64,000 nt of DNA, taken from contig JAJDDK010000007.1 in the NCBI GenBank assembly GCA_029260345.1, positions 252,226 to 316,225 on the forward strand, written 5' to 3'. The notes beneath the pieces were generated by a model that worked only from the letters and a program-made list of their open reading frames with translations, did no database searches and was not told the origin of the DNA. Each line of letters starts with the position of its first letter. The first letter of the stretch is position 1. A program made the position numbers and the translations under genes. Positions 54,962 to 63,801 of the stretch are shown piece after piece. The DNA comes from Phycisphaerales bacterium (GTDB lineage Bacteria; Planctomycetota; Phycisphaerae; Phycisphaerales; UBA1924).

Positions 54962-57238
54962 ATGGGACAAAAGCAACATCAATCAGTGAAGCGGTCCAAC
55001 ACCGACGGTTCCAATGACCACATTGGCGCCGCTGATGATTCTGCTCCGTTCTTCGACATCAAAGATTGCCCCACGGTCGGCAGGCTTGAACCGGGCGCCA
55101 TGGTCGGGCGATATCGCATTGTTGGCGAGATCGGTTCGGGCGGGATGGGAATTGTCTACGAAGCCGTTCGCGAAGATCTCCAGCGGCCCGTTGCGCTCAA
55201 GACCCTTCTCGCAAGCGCCCGCGCCGGAAGCGCTGATCGCCTGCGCCGTGAAGCTGAAACACTTGCGCGCCTGGATCATCACGGAATCGCGGCGGTGATT
55301 GACGCCTTCACTGAAAGCGACCGCTTTTGGATTGTCATGGAATTGGTGAATGGGCGACCGATCACTGAATCATCGTCCGAGCGATCGGTGCGGGTCGCCT
55401 TGCGGTTGTTCCTCGAAGTGTGCCGCGCCGTCGATCACGCGCACTTGCGCGGCGTGGTGCATCGCGATCTGAAACCGGCAAATATTCTGGTTGATACCGA
55501 CAATCGGCCGATCGTGCTGGACTTCGGCCTTGCGCGACTGGTGGAGGAGGGCGCCGACGAGCGCGTCACCCAAACAGGTCAATTTGTCGGCACATTGGCG
55601 TACATGAGTCCGGAGCAGACCACGGGCCAGGACGCGGCGATTGATGTGCGCTCGGATGTCTATTCGCTTGGCGTCGTGCTGTATGAAATGCTCACGAGGG
55701 CGCTACCGATCGAAGTGCCGACGGGGTCGCTGGTCCGGGCAGCACGCGCGATCGAACATGCCCAGCCCATGGTTCCGAGCCGGCACAATGCCGCGCTCAG
55801 AGGCGACATCGATCAGATCCTCCTCAAGACATTGGAGAAATCACCCAGCCGCCGATACGAATCCGCAGGAGCGCTGGCGCAAGACATCGAACGCCACCTG
55901 GAGCATCGGCCGATTGAAGCGCGGCCGCCGACGCCGCTGTATCGAGCTTCGCGCTATGTGCGCCGGCATCGGGCGCTGGTGTTCGGCGCCGGCGCCACGA
56001 TTTTCGCACTCATGATTGGACTCGTGATTGCAACGACGCAAGTGATTCGTGCGCGTGATGCGGAACGCCGAGCGACCGAGCGATTCAATGACGTGCGCTC
56101 GCTGGCGAATACTGTGATCTTTGATCTTCATGACGCCATCGCGGACCTGCCTGGCGGAACGGCGGCACGAGCGATGCTGGTGGAAAACGCACTTCAGTAC
56201 ATGGACCGGCTGGCGAACGATCCGCCTGCGGACGATCCGATGTTCCGGTTAGAGCTCGCGCGTTCATTCGTTCAACTCGGCGCCGCGTTGTATGGATACG
56301 GTGGAGTTGGACTTGGCCGGTCGGACGAGGCGCATGCGGCCTTTTCGCGTGCGCTTGAAGTGCTGGAGGCGCACGAGCACGATCCTGCGTGGCTGTCAAT
56401 CAAGGGTGTTCGCGTTTTGGCCCAAGCCGTTCGCGGCGAGCGGCAATCGCGAACGAACGACGAGAGCGGTGAACATATCTATGCGACTCGTAACCCCGCA
56501 ATGATCCGAGAGGCGGCGTTGTGGCGCCGAATCGTGGACTCACCGGAGGCGACCGATGCGGATCGCATCGCGCTAGCGGTCATCAATGCAGGACAGGCCC
56601 AGTATGCGTTCGCGCTCTCAAGCGCCAAGAACGCCATGGAGTTTTTCCAGGACGCCTGGCGCACGTTGGATTCACTCGATGATCCCACCACATACGAAGC
56701 ACGCACCGCAAAAGCTGACCTTGCGAGCGATCAGGGGCGCGCGCTACGCCTGCATGATCGTTCCGGTGAGGCGATCCCATATCTGGACCGTGCGATAGCT
56801 GGATACCGCGAACTCTTTCACCGTGATTCTGATGATCGTCGAATTCTCAGTCGGCTGAGTAGCGCTTTGGCGTCGCGGTCTTTGGCTGGGGCGTCGCGAG
56901 GCGAGCCGCAGACGGAGGCAATGGCCGATGAGGCTGTGCGCCTGGCCCGTCAACTGTGTGAAATGGATCCGACGGATCGCCGCGCTATTCGGCGTCTTGA
57001 GGTTGTTCTCGCGTGGACCGGACGCGCCCTGACGCAAATGGCGCAGAACGCTGATATCGCGCCGTCGGAGCGCCGCCGGTTGTATCGCCGGAGTCTCGCC
57101 ATGACGAAGGAAGCGCTCGGATTGGTGATTCAGCGTCGCGAGCGCGGCGAGCTACCGGAGTGGGAAAGCCACTACCCGGCGGAGATGACGGAAGACATCC
57201 GTCAAACGGAAGCGGCGCTCTCTGCGATCGACGGCTGA
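54962..57238 (+). CDS. Transmembrane Ser/Thr protein kinase with TPR-like tail
   Basis: A 758-residue PknB-type kinase. The glycine loop EIGSGGMGIVYEA and VAIK-like VALKTL are near residues ~55-80. The catalytic loop is HRDLKPANIL, DFG is in VLDFGLARL, and APE is replaced by MSPEQ, as is usual. After the kinase domain (~50-325) there is one membrane helix (VFGAGATIFALMIGLVIATT), then a ~370-residue helical, TPR-like exterior region (FVQLGAALYGYGGVGLGRSD and similar). Planctomycetes have many such kinases, often paired with ECF sigma factors; one lies about 2 kb downstream. The start has AAGG upstream. Confidence 0.93.
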   Translation: MGQKQHQSVKRSNTDGSNDHIGAADDSAPFFDIKDCPTVGRLEPGAMVGRYRIVGEIGSGGMGIVYEAVREDLQRPVALKTLLASARAGSADRLRREAETLARLDHHGIAAVIDAFTESDRFWIVMELVNGRPITESSSERSVRVALRLFLEVCRAVDHAHLRGVVHRDLKPANILVDTDNRPIVLDFGLARLVEEGADERVTQTGQFVGTLAYMSPEQTTGQDAAIDVRSDVYSLGVVLYEMLTRALPIEVPTGSLVRAARAIEHAQPMVPSRHNAALRGDIDQILLKTLEKSPSRRYESAGALAQDIERHLEHRPIEARPPTPLYRASRYVRRHRALVFGAGATIFALMIGLVIATTQVIRARDAERRATERFNDVRSLANTVIFDLHDAIADLPGGTAARAMLVENALQYMDRLANDPPADDPMFRLELARSFVQLGAALYGYGGVGLGRSDEAHAAFSRALEVLEAHEHDPAWLSIKGVRVLAQAVRGERQSRTNDESGEHIYATRNPAMIREAALWRRIVDSPEATDADRIALAVINAGQAQYAFALSSAKNAMEFFQDAWRTLDSLDDPTTYEARTAKADLASDQGRALRLHDRSGEAIPYLDRAIAGYRELFHRDSDDRRILSRLSSALASRSLAGASRGEPQTEAMADEAVRLARQLCEMDPTDRRAIRRLEVVLAWTGRALTQMAQNADIAPSERRRLYRRSLAMTKEALGLVIQRRERGELPEWESHYPAEMTEDIRQTEAALSAIDG

Positions 57239-57428
57239 AAAAGTCGGTGATTTGAAAAGAACACATTCGCAGCGCAAAAGCGACTCTCCAAAATCCTTGT
57301 CCAAGTGAGCAGAGATCGCGTCCGGCCGATTGAGGGCGCTTTGCGCTTGCTCGGTGTTGTGGAGACACCGAGTTTTCGAAATCAAAGGACGAATGCCACT
57401 CAAACAGAGGGGCACAAGGAGGACAAAA

Positions 57429-58979
57429 TTGAAAGTCACATTTTTTTCGTTGAAGTGCCTCGACTCAACGTTGGCGAGTGCGAGTGTATTGGCGTTCAGT
57501 GTCTCCATCGCGAGCGCCGGAACAGGCCAATTCGGCGGATTTGGATCCCTCACGACAATTTTCGCAAACAGCGGAGGAAATGGCCCGAGTGACATCACTC
57601 AGGCAGATCTTGACGGCGACGGGCGCCTTGATCTCATCTCCGTCGGAGGGGGCAGCATCGAGCTCTTTTTCGGCGACGGAGGGGGCGGCTTTACGCACAA
57701 TGTGATTTCAATCAATGGGGCCGGTGAAGGTGTTGTCATCGGCGACTTCAATGGGGATGGGAACGCTGATATTGCGGCGAGTCGAAGAGGCCTCAGTGAT
57801 GTAGCAGTCCTGATCAACGATGGCTCGGGCGCATTCTCTCAGGCGTTTTTTGGTGTTGGGGCTGGTCCAAGCGATATCGCGCAACTCGATATCGATGGCG
57901 ACGGCGACGTCGACCTCATCGTCGTTAATGAGAACGCATCCGCACTGACCGTTCTATGGAATGACGGGACGGGTCAATTCAATACGTCTGAGTCCATACC
58001 ATCGGGCGGGTCGAGCCCTCGCGGCATTGATAGCGCGGACCTCGACGGCGATGGTCACCCAGACTTTGTCACCACGACCGTTGACAACAATTCAATCCAT
58101 GTGCATTTGAATGATGGGAATGGCGGGTTCGATCTTGTGTCATCACACGCGGCGCCAACAAGTCCATGGGAAGTCATTCTCAAGGACTTTGATTCCGATG
58201 GAGATATGGATATCGCTAGCGTGTCGCGAAGCGGCGGACAAGCTGCGAGGATCTGGCTCAATGACGGGAACGGCGCATTCGCCCAGAATCAGACCGTGCC
58301 GCTCGGTGATTGGTCGGAGGATGTGGTCGCCGCCGATCTCGATGGCGATGGCGACATCGATCTCGCGGCGGCGCTCATCAATACAGGTCAAGCGGCCGTC
58401 ATTCTCCTCAACAATGGAACGGGAAGCTTCACCGCTCTCTCTCCGACTTCGATGGGCGGATCTGTCAATTGTGTCGCTCTTGCAGACATTGATGGAAACG
58501 GCTCGCCGGATCTAATCGCAGGCCTGCGCTCTTCCGGACGAGTCTCCTACCGTTCGAATCTGACGGATGTCATCCCCCCTGGCGCGTTTGCGCTTCTCAC
58601 TCCACAAAACAAGATGGCAGGTTTAGCCTTGCCCGAATCACTCGCGTCATGGGACCTCGACGCCGCGTTTCGCTGGACGCGTGCGAACGGCTTCACGGTT
58701 GACTACGAAATCGCGATCGCGACTGATTTCGGCATGACCAATGTCGTCGCGGGCGCTGGCGATCTGGCCGAGCGCACTTTCGCGATGCCGCTTGGTGTGC
58801 TTGAGGCCGCAACCACGTATTACTGGAGCGTCACGGCGACCAACCAGGCAGGCGTCACCATCGCATCACCTGAAGTCGCATCATTTACAACCGGAGCGCC
58901 AGCCGACTTCAACGGCGACGGCGTGGTCAACGGGGCTGACCTCGCCTCGCTGCTGGCGAGCTGGGGAATTGTCGAATGA
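57429..58979 (+). CDS. Secreted VCBS/FG-GAP repeat protein with dockerin-like tag
   Basis: A 516-residue exported protein. TTG 57429 is chosen because a near-perfect AAGGAGG sits six bases upstream and the signal peptide (MKVTFFSLKCLDSTLASASV...ASAG) then starts the protein. Repeats of the VCBS/FG-GAP type follow, each with D-x-D-G-D-G-x-x-D-[LI] calcium loops (DLDGDGRLDLI, DFNGDGNADIA, DIDGDGDVDLI). A fibronectin-III-like segment (PLGVLEAATTYYWSVTATNQ) and the tag ADFNGDGVVNGADLASLLAS end the protein. It is likely surface-located. Confidence 0.88.
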   Translation: MKVTFFSLKCLDSTLASASVLAFSVSIASAGTGQFGGFGSLTTIFANSGGNGPSDITQADLDGDGRLDLISVGGGSIELFFGDGGGGFTHNVISINGAGEGVVIGDFNGDGNADIAASRRGLSDVAVLINDGSGAFSQAFFGVGAGPSDIAQLDIDGDGDVDLIVVNENASALTVLWNDGTGQFNTSESIPSGGSSPRGIDSADLDGDGHPDFVTTTVDNNSIHVHLNDGNGGFDLVSSHAAPTSPWEVILKDFDSDGDMDIASVSRSGGQAARIWLNDGNGAFAQNQTVPLGDWSEDVVAADLDGDGDIDLAAALINTGQAAVILLNNGTGSFTALSPTSMGGSVNCVALADIDGNGSPDLIAGLRSSGRVSYRSNLTDVIPPGAFALLTPQNKMAGLALPESLASWDLDAAFRWTRANGFTVDYEIAIATDFGMTNVVAGAGDLAERTFAMPLGVLEAATTYYWSVTATNQAGVTIASPEVASFTTGAPADFNGDGVVNGADLASLLASWGIVE

Positions 58980-59125
58980 GCCGCGCGATGGTGCGGGGTG
59001 TGGGGGGCAAAGTGTTCGATTTTTTTGCTTCAAAAGAATCGACGGATCGTGACGGAACTCTTCTCCTCGCGTTGGTGAAGGGGAGGCCCGCGTGAGGCTG
59101 CTGCTCCCGCGCGGGTGACTCCGTG

Positions 59126-59169
59126 GCAGAGGGCCGGTTTCTTGCCGCGATCGCGGACCGGCCCTCTGC
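59126..59169 (+). terminator. Nested palindromic terminator after the VCBS protein gene
   Basis: A 13-bp perfect stem (GCAGAGGGCCGGT / ACCGGCCCTCTGC) encloses an inner 12-base palindrome CCGCGATCGCGG. T-rich CTTATTTAGATT follows. A strong transcription stop; the inner palindrome is unusual. Confidence 0.75.
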
Positions 59170-59242
59170 TTATTTAGATTCTCATGTGAGCCGCGCCATT
59201 ACAATTTGCGGCTGCCCCAGATCTTTGGTCGGAGTTGCAACC

Positions 59243-59956
59243 GTGGATCAGGCCCCGCTTCGCCATGAGATTGAGCCGGACTCGCCAGCGGATCGGTTCC
59301 CCACGACGCAGGTGACGCTCTTGTCACGCCTGGCGCGCTCGGGGCCGGACCAACTGCAACAGGCGCATCGGCACATCATGGCGGTCTACGCCGAGCCGCT
59401 GGCGGCGTATGTCGGCACATCGCGATTCCGTGATCTGGGTGAACCGGTGGAACTGGTGTCCGGCTTCTTTGCGGATCGGCTGGGAAAAGAGCAGTTCCTG
59501 GCGACGTGGCTGGACTCCGCACAACCGCTGCGGCTGTGGTTGATCGGCGCTTTTCGGAACTACTGCCGCGAACGGATTCGAGAACGGGCGCGTTGGCGAC
59601 GCCGCGCCTTTCGCGCCACCGAATCCGAAGTCGAGGAACGGACCGCCGAGCATCTCTTCAATCAACATGCGGCGGTCGCGGTGGTCCGCCGAGCGCTCGT
59701 CATCGCTGAGGACGGCTGCGAACGTGATGACTTGCGCGAACATTGGCGCGTGTTCACGTTGCGGCGCCTGCGCGACCGGTCCATCCGGGACGTCGCGGCG
59801 TCAACGGGGTTCAGTGAAAGTCGCGTCGTTGTCATGGAGCGCACTGCAGCGAATCGAGTGCGCGACGCGATTCGCGGGCTGCTGGCTTGGGATGGCGGCA
59901 GCCCGACGGAGATTGAGCTGGAGATTCAAGCATTAAAGGAGTCACTGCGCCCATGA
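59243..59956 (+). CDS. ECF-like RNA polymerase sigma factor (divergent)
   Basis: A 237-residue protein with sigma-70 family shape: a region 2-like segment (QLQQAHRHIMAVYAEPLAAY, ADRLGKEQFLATWLD, LRLWLIGAFRNYCRERIRER) and a region 4-like HTH (RLRDRSIRDVAASTGFSESR, then VVVMERTAANRVRDAI). The -10-contact residues are not well conserved, so it belongs to the atypical ECF groups common in planctomycetes. GTG 59243 has GGAG eight bases upstream; the extension to 59123 runs through the terminator and is rejected. It overlaps the next gene (ATGA). Confidence 0.75.
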   Translation: MDQAPLRHEIEPDSPADRFPTTQVTLLSRLARSGPDQLQQAHRHIMAVYAEPLAAYVGTSRFRDLGEPVELVSGFFADRLGKEQFLATWLDSAQPLRLWLIGAFRNYCRERIRERARWRRRAFRATESEVEERTAEHLFNQHAAVAVVRRALVIAEDGCERDDLREHWRVFTLRRLRDRSIRDVAASTGFSESRVVVMERTAANRVRDAIRGLLAWDGGSPTEIELEIQALKESLRP

Positions 59957-60447
59957 CGTTGCACAACCACCAACTTTCCGATTCATCATGCCGCATGGAT
60001 GACGCGTCTCGCGCACTCACACCATCGCAAGCAATGGATCTGTTGTCGCTGGGCGCGGCAGGCCCGGCGCGCCCCGTCGACCTTGTCATTGAACGATTGG
60101 CTCGAACCAACGGCGCTGCATCAATTGCGAAAGCCGTGGCTGCTGCGTTCGACCTTGAGATTGATCAGATTCTTGACGACCGCGCCTCGCTTGTGTCGTT
60201 GCGATCGGCCAAAGATCAGGCAAAGCGGCAAATCGAGGCGAATGGCAACGACGTTGTCGCCGTCGCTTTGTACTTTCTGGCGGTCAGCGCCGGGCTCGCA
60301 TATCACAACGTCAATCTCAGTTCGCGCGCTGGCGATGAATTGCTCGAAGCCATCATTGATCTGGGCGAAGCGAGCCCCGCGCCATGGCGCGCCATGTTCC
60401 GCACAGCGGCCATACATCTGGCTGATTTGTCGAGCGCCTCGAACTGA
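59953..60447 (+). CDS. Hypothetical protein coupled to the sigma factor
   Basis: A 164-residue helical protein (ALTPSQAMDLLSLG, SIAKAVAAAFDLEIDQIL, DVVAVALYFLAVSAGLAYHN). No membrane segment long enough to be certain. Its ATG overlaps the sigma factor stop by four bases, so an anti-sigma or partner role is possible; no zinc-binding anti-sigma motif is visible. Family not recognised. Confidence 0.65.
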   Translation: MTLHNHQLSDSSCRMDDASRALTPSQAMDLLSLGAAGPARPVDLVIERLARTNGAASIAKAVAAAFDLEIDQILDDRASLVSLRSAKDQAKRQIEANGNDVVAVALYFLAVSAGLAYHNVNLSSRAGDELLEAIIDLGEASPAPWRAMFRTAAIHLADLSSASN

Positions 60448-60773
60448 ACTGCGGCGATTCGCGCCGACGACTGCGAATCGACGGTCAATTGGCATCTTTG
60501 CTGCGTGCTTTGCTCGGCGTGGCCACCATAATGGCCTAGGCGGATGTAACCTCATGCTTGAAGGCAAGGTGCAGATCAGACCTTGTAAAACTACGTAAGT
60601 CGGTAAGCTCATCGACCGGCGAGATCGAGTGAGATTCACTAGGCTTATCGTCATCAAGGGGTGACTGCCCTTCATGTCGGACGCGGCCCCCTTTCGGACA
60701 TGTCCCGACGTGTGTATTCGGTCATGATTCCATGGTGTCCGGCCGTCGAGCCGCGACACGGGGTAACAAACGC
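60448..60773. other. Intergenic region before the flotillin operon
   Basis: About 325 bases. It probably holds the promoter of the flotillin operon, but no convincing -35/-10 pair or RNA structure was identified. Confidence 0.4.
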
Positions 60774-61352
60774 ATGATGAATGTCCTGTTTAGCAATGGC
60801 GCCGCATGGTTCACCGTGCCGGCCATCCTCGGCACGCTGTTGTTCGCGTTGCGCGTGGTGTTGATGCTCATTGGCGGCGATGCGGATGGCGGCGACGCCG
60901 ATTTTGACCTTGCCGATGGCGACATCGAACTCACGGATTCAGGTCATGCGTTCGAGGTGCTCTCCATCCAGAGCCTTGCTGCCTTTTTCATGGGCTTCGG
61001 TTGGGCGGGGTTCGCGGCGAGCGAAGGCTTCAATTGGCCGCTGGCGTCCAGCATTCTGATTGGCGTGCTGTTCGGCGCGTTCCTGGTCTGGGTGCTCGCG
61101 CTGATGCTCAAAGCAATTCACGATCTGCAATCGAGCGGCAACGTTTCGATTCGCGGCGCGCAAGGGCTCGAAGGCGATGTGTACACACGCATCCCCGAGA
61201 AAGGCGCGGGGCGCGGTCAGGTGCGGCTGATTATTCAAGGTCGTCAACGGATGTACACCGCCTTCACCGAGGGCGACACCATTGAGAGCGGCACGCGCAT
61301 TCGTGTGGTTCAAGTGAACGACGACAACACCGTCACCGTCGCGCGCGTCTGA
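60774..61352 (+). CDS. OB-fold membrane protein (NfeD/YuaF-like), flotillin partner
   Basis: A 192-residue membrane protein. Hydrophobic segments are FTVPAILGTLLFALRVVLML, then an acidic stretch (GGDADGGDADFDLADGD), SLAAFFMGFGWAGFAAS and SSILIGVLFGAFLVWVLALM. The C-terminal ~70 residues form a small beta OB-fold (GAQGLEGDVYTRIPEKGAGR, ending VQVNDDNTVTVARV). NfeD-like proteins are usually encoded beside flotillins and act with them in membrane microdomains. ATG 60774 or 60777. The flotillin gene follows after 30 bases. Confidence 0.82.
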   Translation: MMNVLFSNGAAWFTVPAILGTLLFALRVVLMLIGGDADGGDADFDLADGDIELTDSGHAFEVLSIQSLAAFFMGFGWAGFAASEGFNWPLASSILIGVLFGAFLVWVLALMLKAIHDLQSSGNVSIRGAQGLEGDVYTRIPEKGAGRGQVRLIIQGRQRMYTAFTEGDTIESGTRIRVVQVNDDNTVTVARV

Positions 61353-61382
61353 CGGATTGATTCAAGAAAAGGAGCGGCGTTG

Positions 61383-63017
61383 ATGAATCGACTTCTGCTG
61401 GCCCAAAGTGCGGCGGGCGATGGAAATCCGTGGCTGATACTGATTCCCCTCGGCGCGCTCGGGCTGCTGCTGCTGTTCGGGCTGTTGTACCTGACGTCGC
61501 GCTACAAGCGATGCCCCAGCAACCGCGTGCTCGTGATCTTCGGCCGCGTCGGCACGAACCGCGCTGCACGCTGCCATCACGGCGGCGGCGCCATGGTGTG
61601 GCCGCTGATTCAGGACTACGCCTTCCTCAGCCTCGAGCCGATGGTCATTGACATTCCGCTCGAAGGCGCGCTTTCGCTGAACAACATTCGCGTCAACGTT
61701 CCTGCGACGTTCACGGTTGGCATCTCCACCGATCCGGTGCTGATGAACAACGCCGCGGAACGACTCTTGATGTTGGATGACCGCAAGATCCGCGATCAGG
61801 CGCAGGACATCATTCTCGGCCAGCTTCGTCTCGTCATCGCGACTTTGTCGATCGAAGAGATCAACAAGGATCGCGAGAAGTTCATGGCGCTGATCAACGA
61901 AAACGTCGCGCAGGAAGTGAACAAGATCGGTCTCGACCTGATCAACGTGAACATCCGCGACATCACGGACGAGAGCGGGTACATCTCGGCGATCGGCAAG
62001 CGAGCCGCAGCGGAAGCCATCAACCGGGCCAAAGTGGAAGTGGCACAGCAGCTTCGCGAGGGTGACGTCGGCGAAGCGGTCGCTGATCGTGAACGCAACG
62101 TGCGCGTCGCCGAGGAAATCGCGACCTCGATCGAAGGCAAGAAGCAGGCGGAACGCAGTCAGCGCGTGGCGATCGCCGCGTTTGAAGCCGAGGCGGTGGT
62201 TGGCGAAGTCAGCTCCAAGCGCGACCAAGAAATCGCCACGGCGGAACGTGAGGCGGAAACGGTCGCGGCGCAGAAGCGCGCCGAACAGGGCCAGCGCATC
62301 GCCGTTGCGACGGCCGAAGCCCGCGCGATCGAGGGTGAGAACAAATCGCAGGAAGAAATCGCGCAGTACAACGCCAACCTTGCGGAAGTGCGTGCCTCGG
62401 CGAGTCAGCGAGCTGGCGTGGCATCCGCCAAAGCGGACGAACTTATTCTGCAAGCGGAGCGCGAGCGAGAGCTGGCGCGCCTTTCGAAAGAGCAATTGGC
62501 GCCGCAGGAAATTGAGAAGCGGCGCATTGAGATCGCGGCTGAAGCGGAAGCCGAGCGCACACGGCGCGAGGCGAAAGGCGATGCGGACGCGATCCTCGCC
62601 AAGTACATGGCCGAAGCGGAGGGCATCCAGAAGGTGCTCGAAGCCAAGGCGCAGGGCTATCAGCGCCTGATCACCGCGTGCGGCGAGAACATCCACGTCG
62701 CGCCGACGCTGCTGCTGATCGAAAAACTCCCAGAGATCGTCGCTGAGCAGGTGAAGGCGATTCAGAATCTGAAGATCGACAAGATCACGGTGTGGGATTC
62801 CGGCGGTGGCAACACCGGTGACGGAGCACAGGGCGCGACGGCGGGATTCCTGTCCGGCCTCATTGGCTCTTTGCCAGCCGTCCATGATCTGGCGGAGCAG
62901 GCCGGGATCGATCTGCCGCCGGCGTTTGGGAAGGTCCGCCCGGTTCGATCCGAGGTCCGAAAGAAAGAATCCGGCACGGAGCCAACATCCGAAGGCCGCG
63001 ATGGCAGGAGCCATTGA
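61383..63017 (+). CDS. Flotillin-like protein (FloA/FloT/YqiK family)
   Basis: A 544-residue membrane scaffold protein. It has an N-terminal helix (PWLILIPLGALGLLLLFGLL), an SPFH/band 7 domain (~45-200; CPSNRVLVIFGRVG, ERLLMLDDRKIRDQAQDIIL, EEINKDREKFMALINENVAQ) and a long coiled-coil rich in Glu-Ala repeats (~215-440; AEAEAERTRREAKGDADAIL). The C-terminus (PEIVAEQVKAIQNLKIDKIT) is the oligomerisation segment of flotillins. ATG 61383 has AAGGAG eight bases upstream. Confidence 0.95.
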   Translation: MNRLLLAQSAAGDGNPWLILIPLGALGLLLLFGLLYLTSRYKRCPSNRVLVIFGRVGTNRAARCHHGGGAMVWPLIQDYAFLSLEPMVIDIPLEGALSLNNIRVNVPATFTVGISTDPVLMNNAAERLLMLDDRKIRDQAQDIILGQLRLVIATLSIEEINKDREKFMALINENVAQEVNKIGLDLINVNIRDITDESGYISAIGKRAAAEAINRAKVEVAQQLREGDVGEAVADRERNVRVAEEIATSIEGKKQAERSQRVAIAAFEAEAVVGEVSSKRDQEIATAEREAETVAAQKRAEQGQRIAVATAEARAIEGENKSQEEIAQYNANLAEVRASASQRAGVASAKADELILQAERERELARLSKEQLAPQEIEKRRIEIAAEAEAERTRREAKGDADAILAKYMAEAEGIQKVLEAKAQGYQRLITACGENIHVAPTLLLIEKLPEIVAEQVKAIQNLKIDKITVWDSGGGNTGDGAQGATAGFLSGLIGSLPAVHDLAEQAGIDLPPAFGKVRPVRSEVRKKESGTEPTSEGRDGRSH

Positions 63018-63215
63018 ACCCGATTCTTGTGGTTGAATCGTCAATCTGAACCGGCCGGGCGAACAACGTCCGGCTGGTTCTCGTTGTAGTTTCGGCGCTG
63101 GGACCGGCGGTTGGTCCAAGGTCGTCCGGAAATCGGTCGATTGGTAGTGAAGCGAGCCGCGCCGAAGCGGCGACGCCACAGTCTCGATGGTCAGCACACC
63201 TGGTGGGAGTTTGTG

Positions 63216-63788
63216 ATGAAGAGCGGCAGGATGAATTTCGTTCTGGGCATGACGGTCGGCGGCATTCTCATGGGTGGCGGCATGCTGCTCGGAGGGATGA
63301 CCCAGCAGAGCGGCGGTGACGCCCAGTTCGGCAAACTTCGCGCTGAAGAAATCACGCTGACTGATTATCTCGGGCGCAAGGAGTTCATGAAATTCCGCGC
63401 CACTGAGATGGGCGGTCTGATCACGGTTCTTGATCGAAATGGCAAGGAAGTGCTCGCGATGGGTGTGGCGAGGCAAACAGCGCCAACGGGAAATTCGCAG
63501 AACGAAATTATTGAGAATGTGAAATACACGGGTGTCATGGACGTGAAGACGAGCGACAACGTGCTGCTGATGCGCCAAGGCGGCAATCAGTACGGCGGAT
63601 TCAGCTCGATCAAGAACGCCCAAGGACGCGACGTGGTGACGATCACGTCACGTGAGGACGGGAACGGCATCGTTGGCGCGCACGATCGCGGCGGCACCGT
63701 TGTTGGAATCATGATCGGTCTGCCCGAAGGCGGCGTGTTCCAGAGCCAGGACCGGCGCGGCAACGTGCTCGGCCGCATTCCCGGCTGA
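63216..63788 (+). CDS. Single-pass membrane protein of unknown function
   Basis: A 190-residue protein with one N-terminal helix (MNFVLGMTVGGILMGGGMLLGGM) and a beta-rich exterior domain made of repeats that read as short strands and Asp/Asn turns (FMKFRATEMGGLITVLDRNG, DVVTITSREDGNGIVGAHDR, GVFQSQDRRGNVLGRIPG). It resembles beta-solenoid-like repeat proteins; family not known to me. ATG 63216 has GGGAG seven bases upstream and is preferred to 63111. Confidence 0.72.
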   Translation: MKSGRMNFVLGMTVGGILMGGGMLLGGMTQQSGGDAQFGKLRAEEITLTDYLGRKEFMKFRATEMGGLITVLDRNGKEVLAMGVARQTAPTGNSQNEIIENVKYTGVMDVKTSDNVLLMRQGGNQYGGFSSIKNAQGRDVVTITSREDGNGIVGAHDRGGTVVGIMIGLPEGGVFQSQDRRGNVLGRIPG

Positions 63789-63801
63789 TCCAGTCGCTCA
63801 C

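Noticed and set aside
59123-59242. 40-residue N-terminal extension of the sigma factor
   Set aside because: It runs through a strong terminator; GTG 59243 has a proper ribosome site.
61362-63623. 753-codon antisense frame over the flotillin gene
   Set aside because: Shadow of biased codon use; the sense strand is a clear flotillin with ribosome site.
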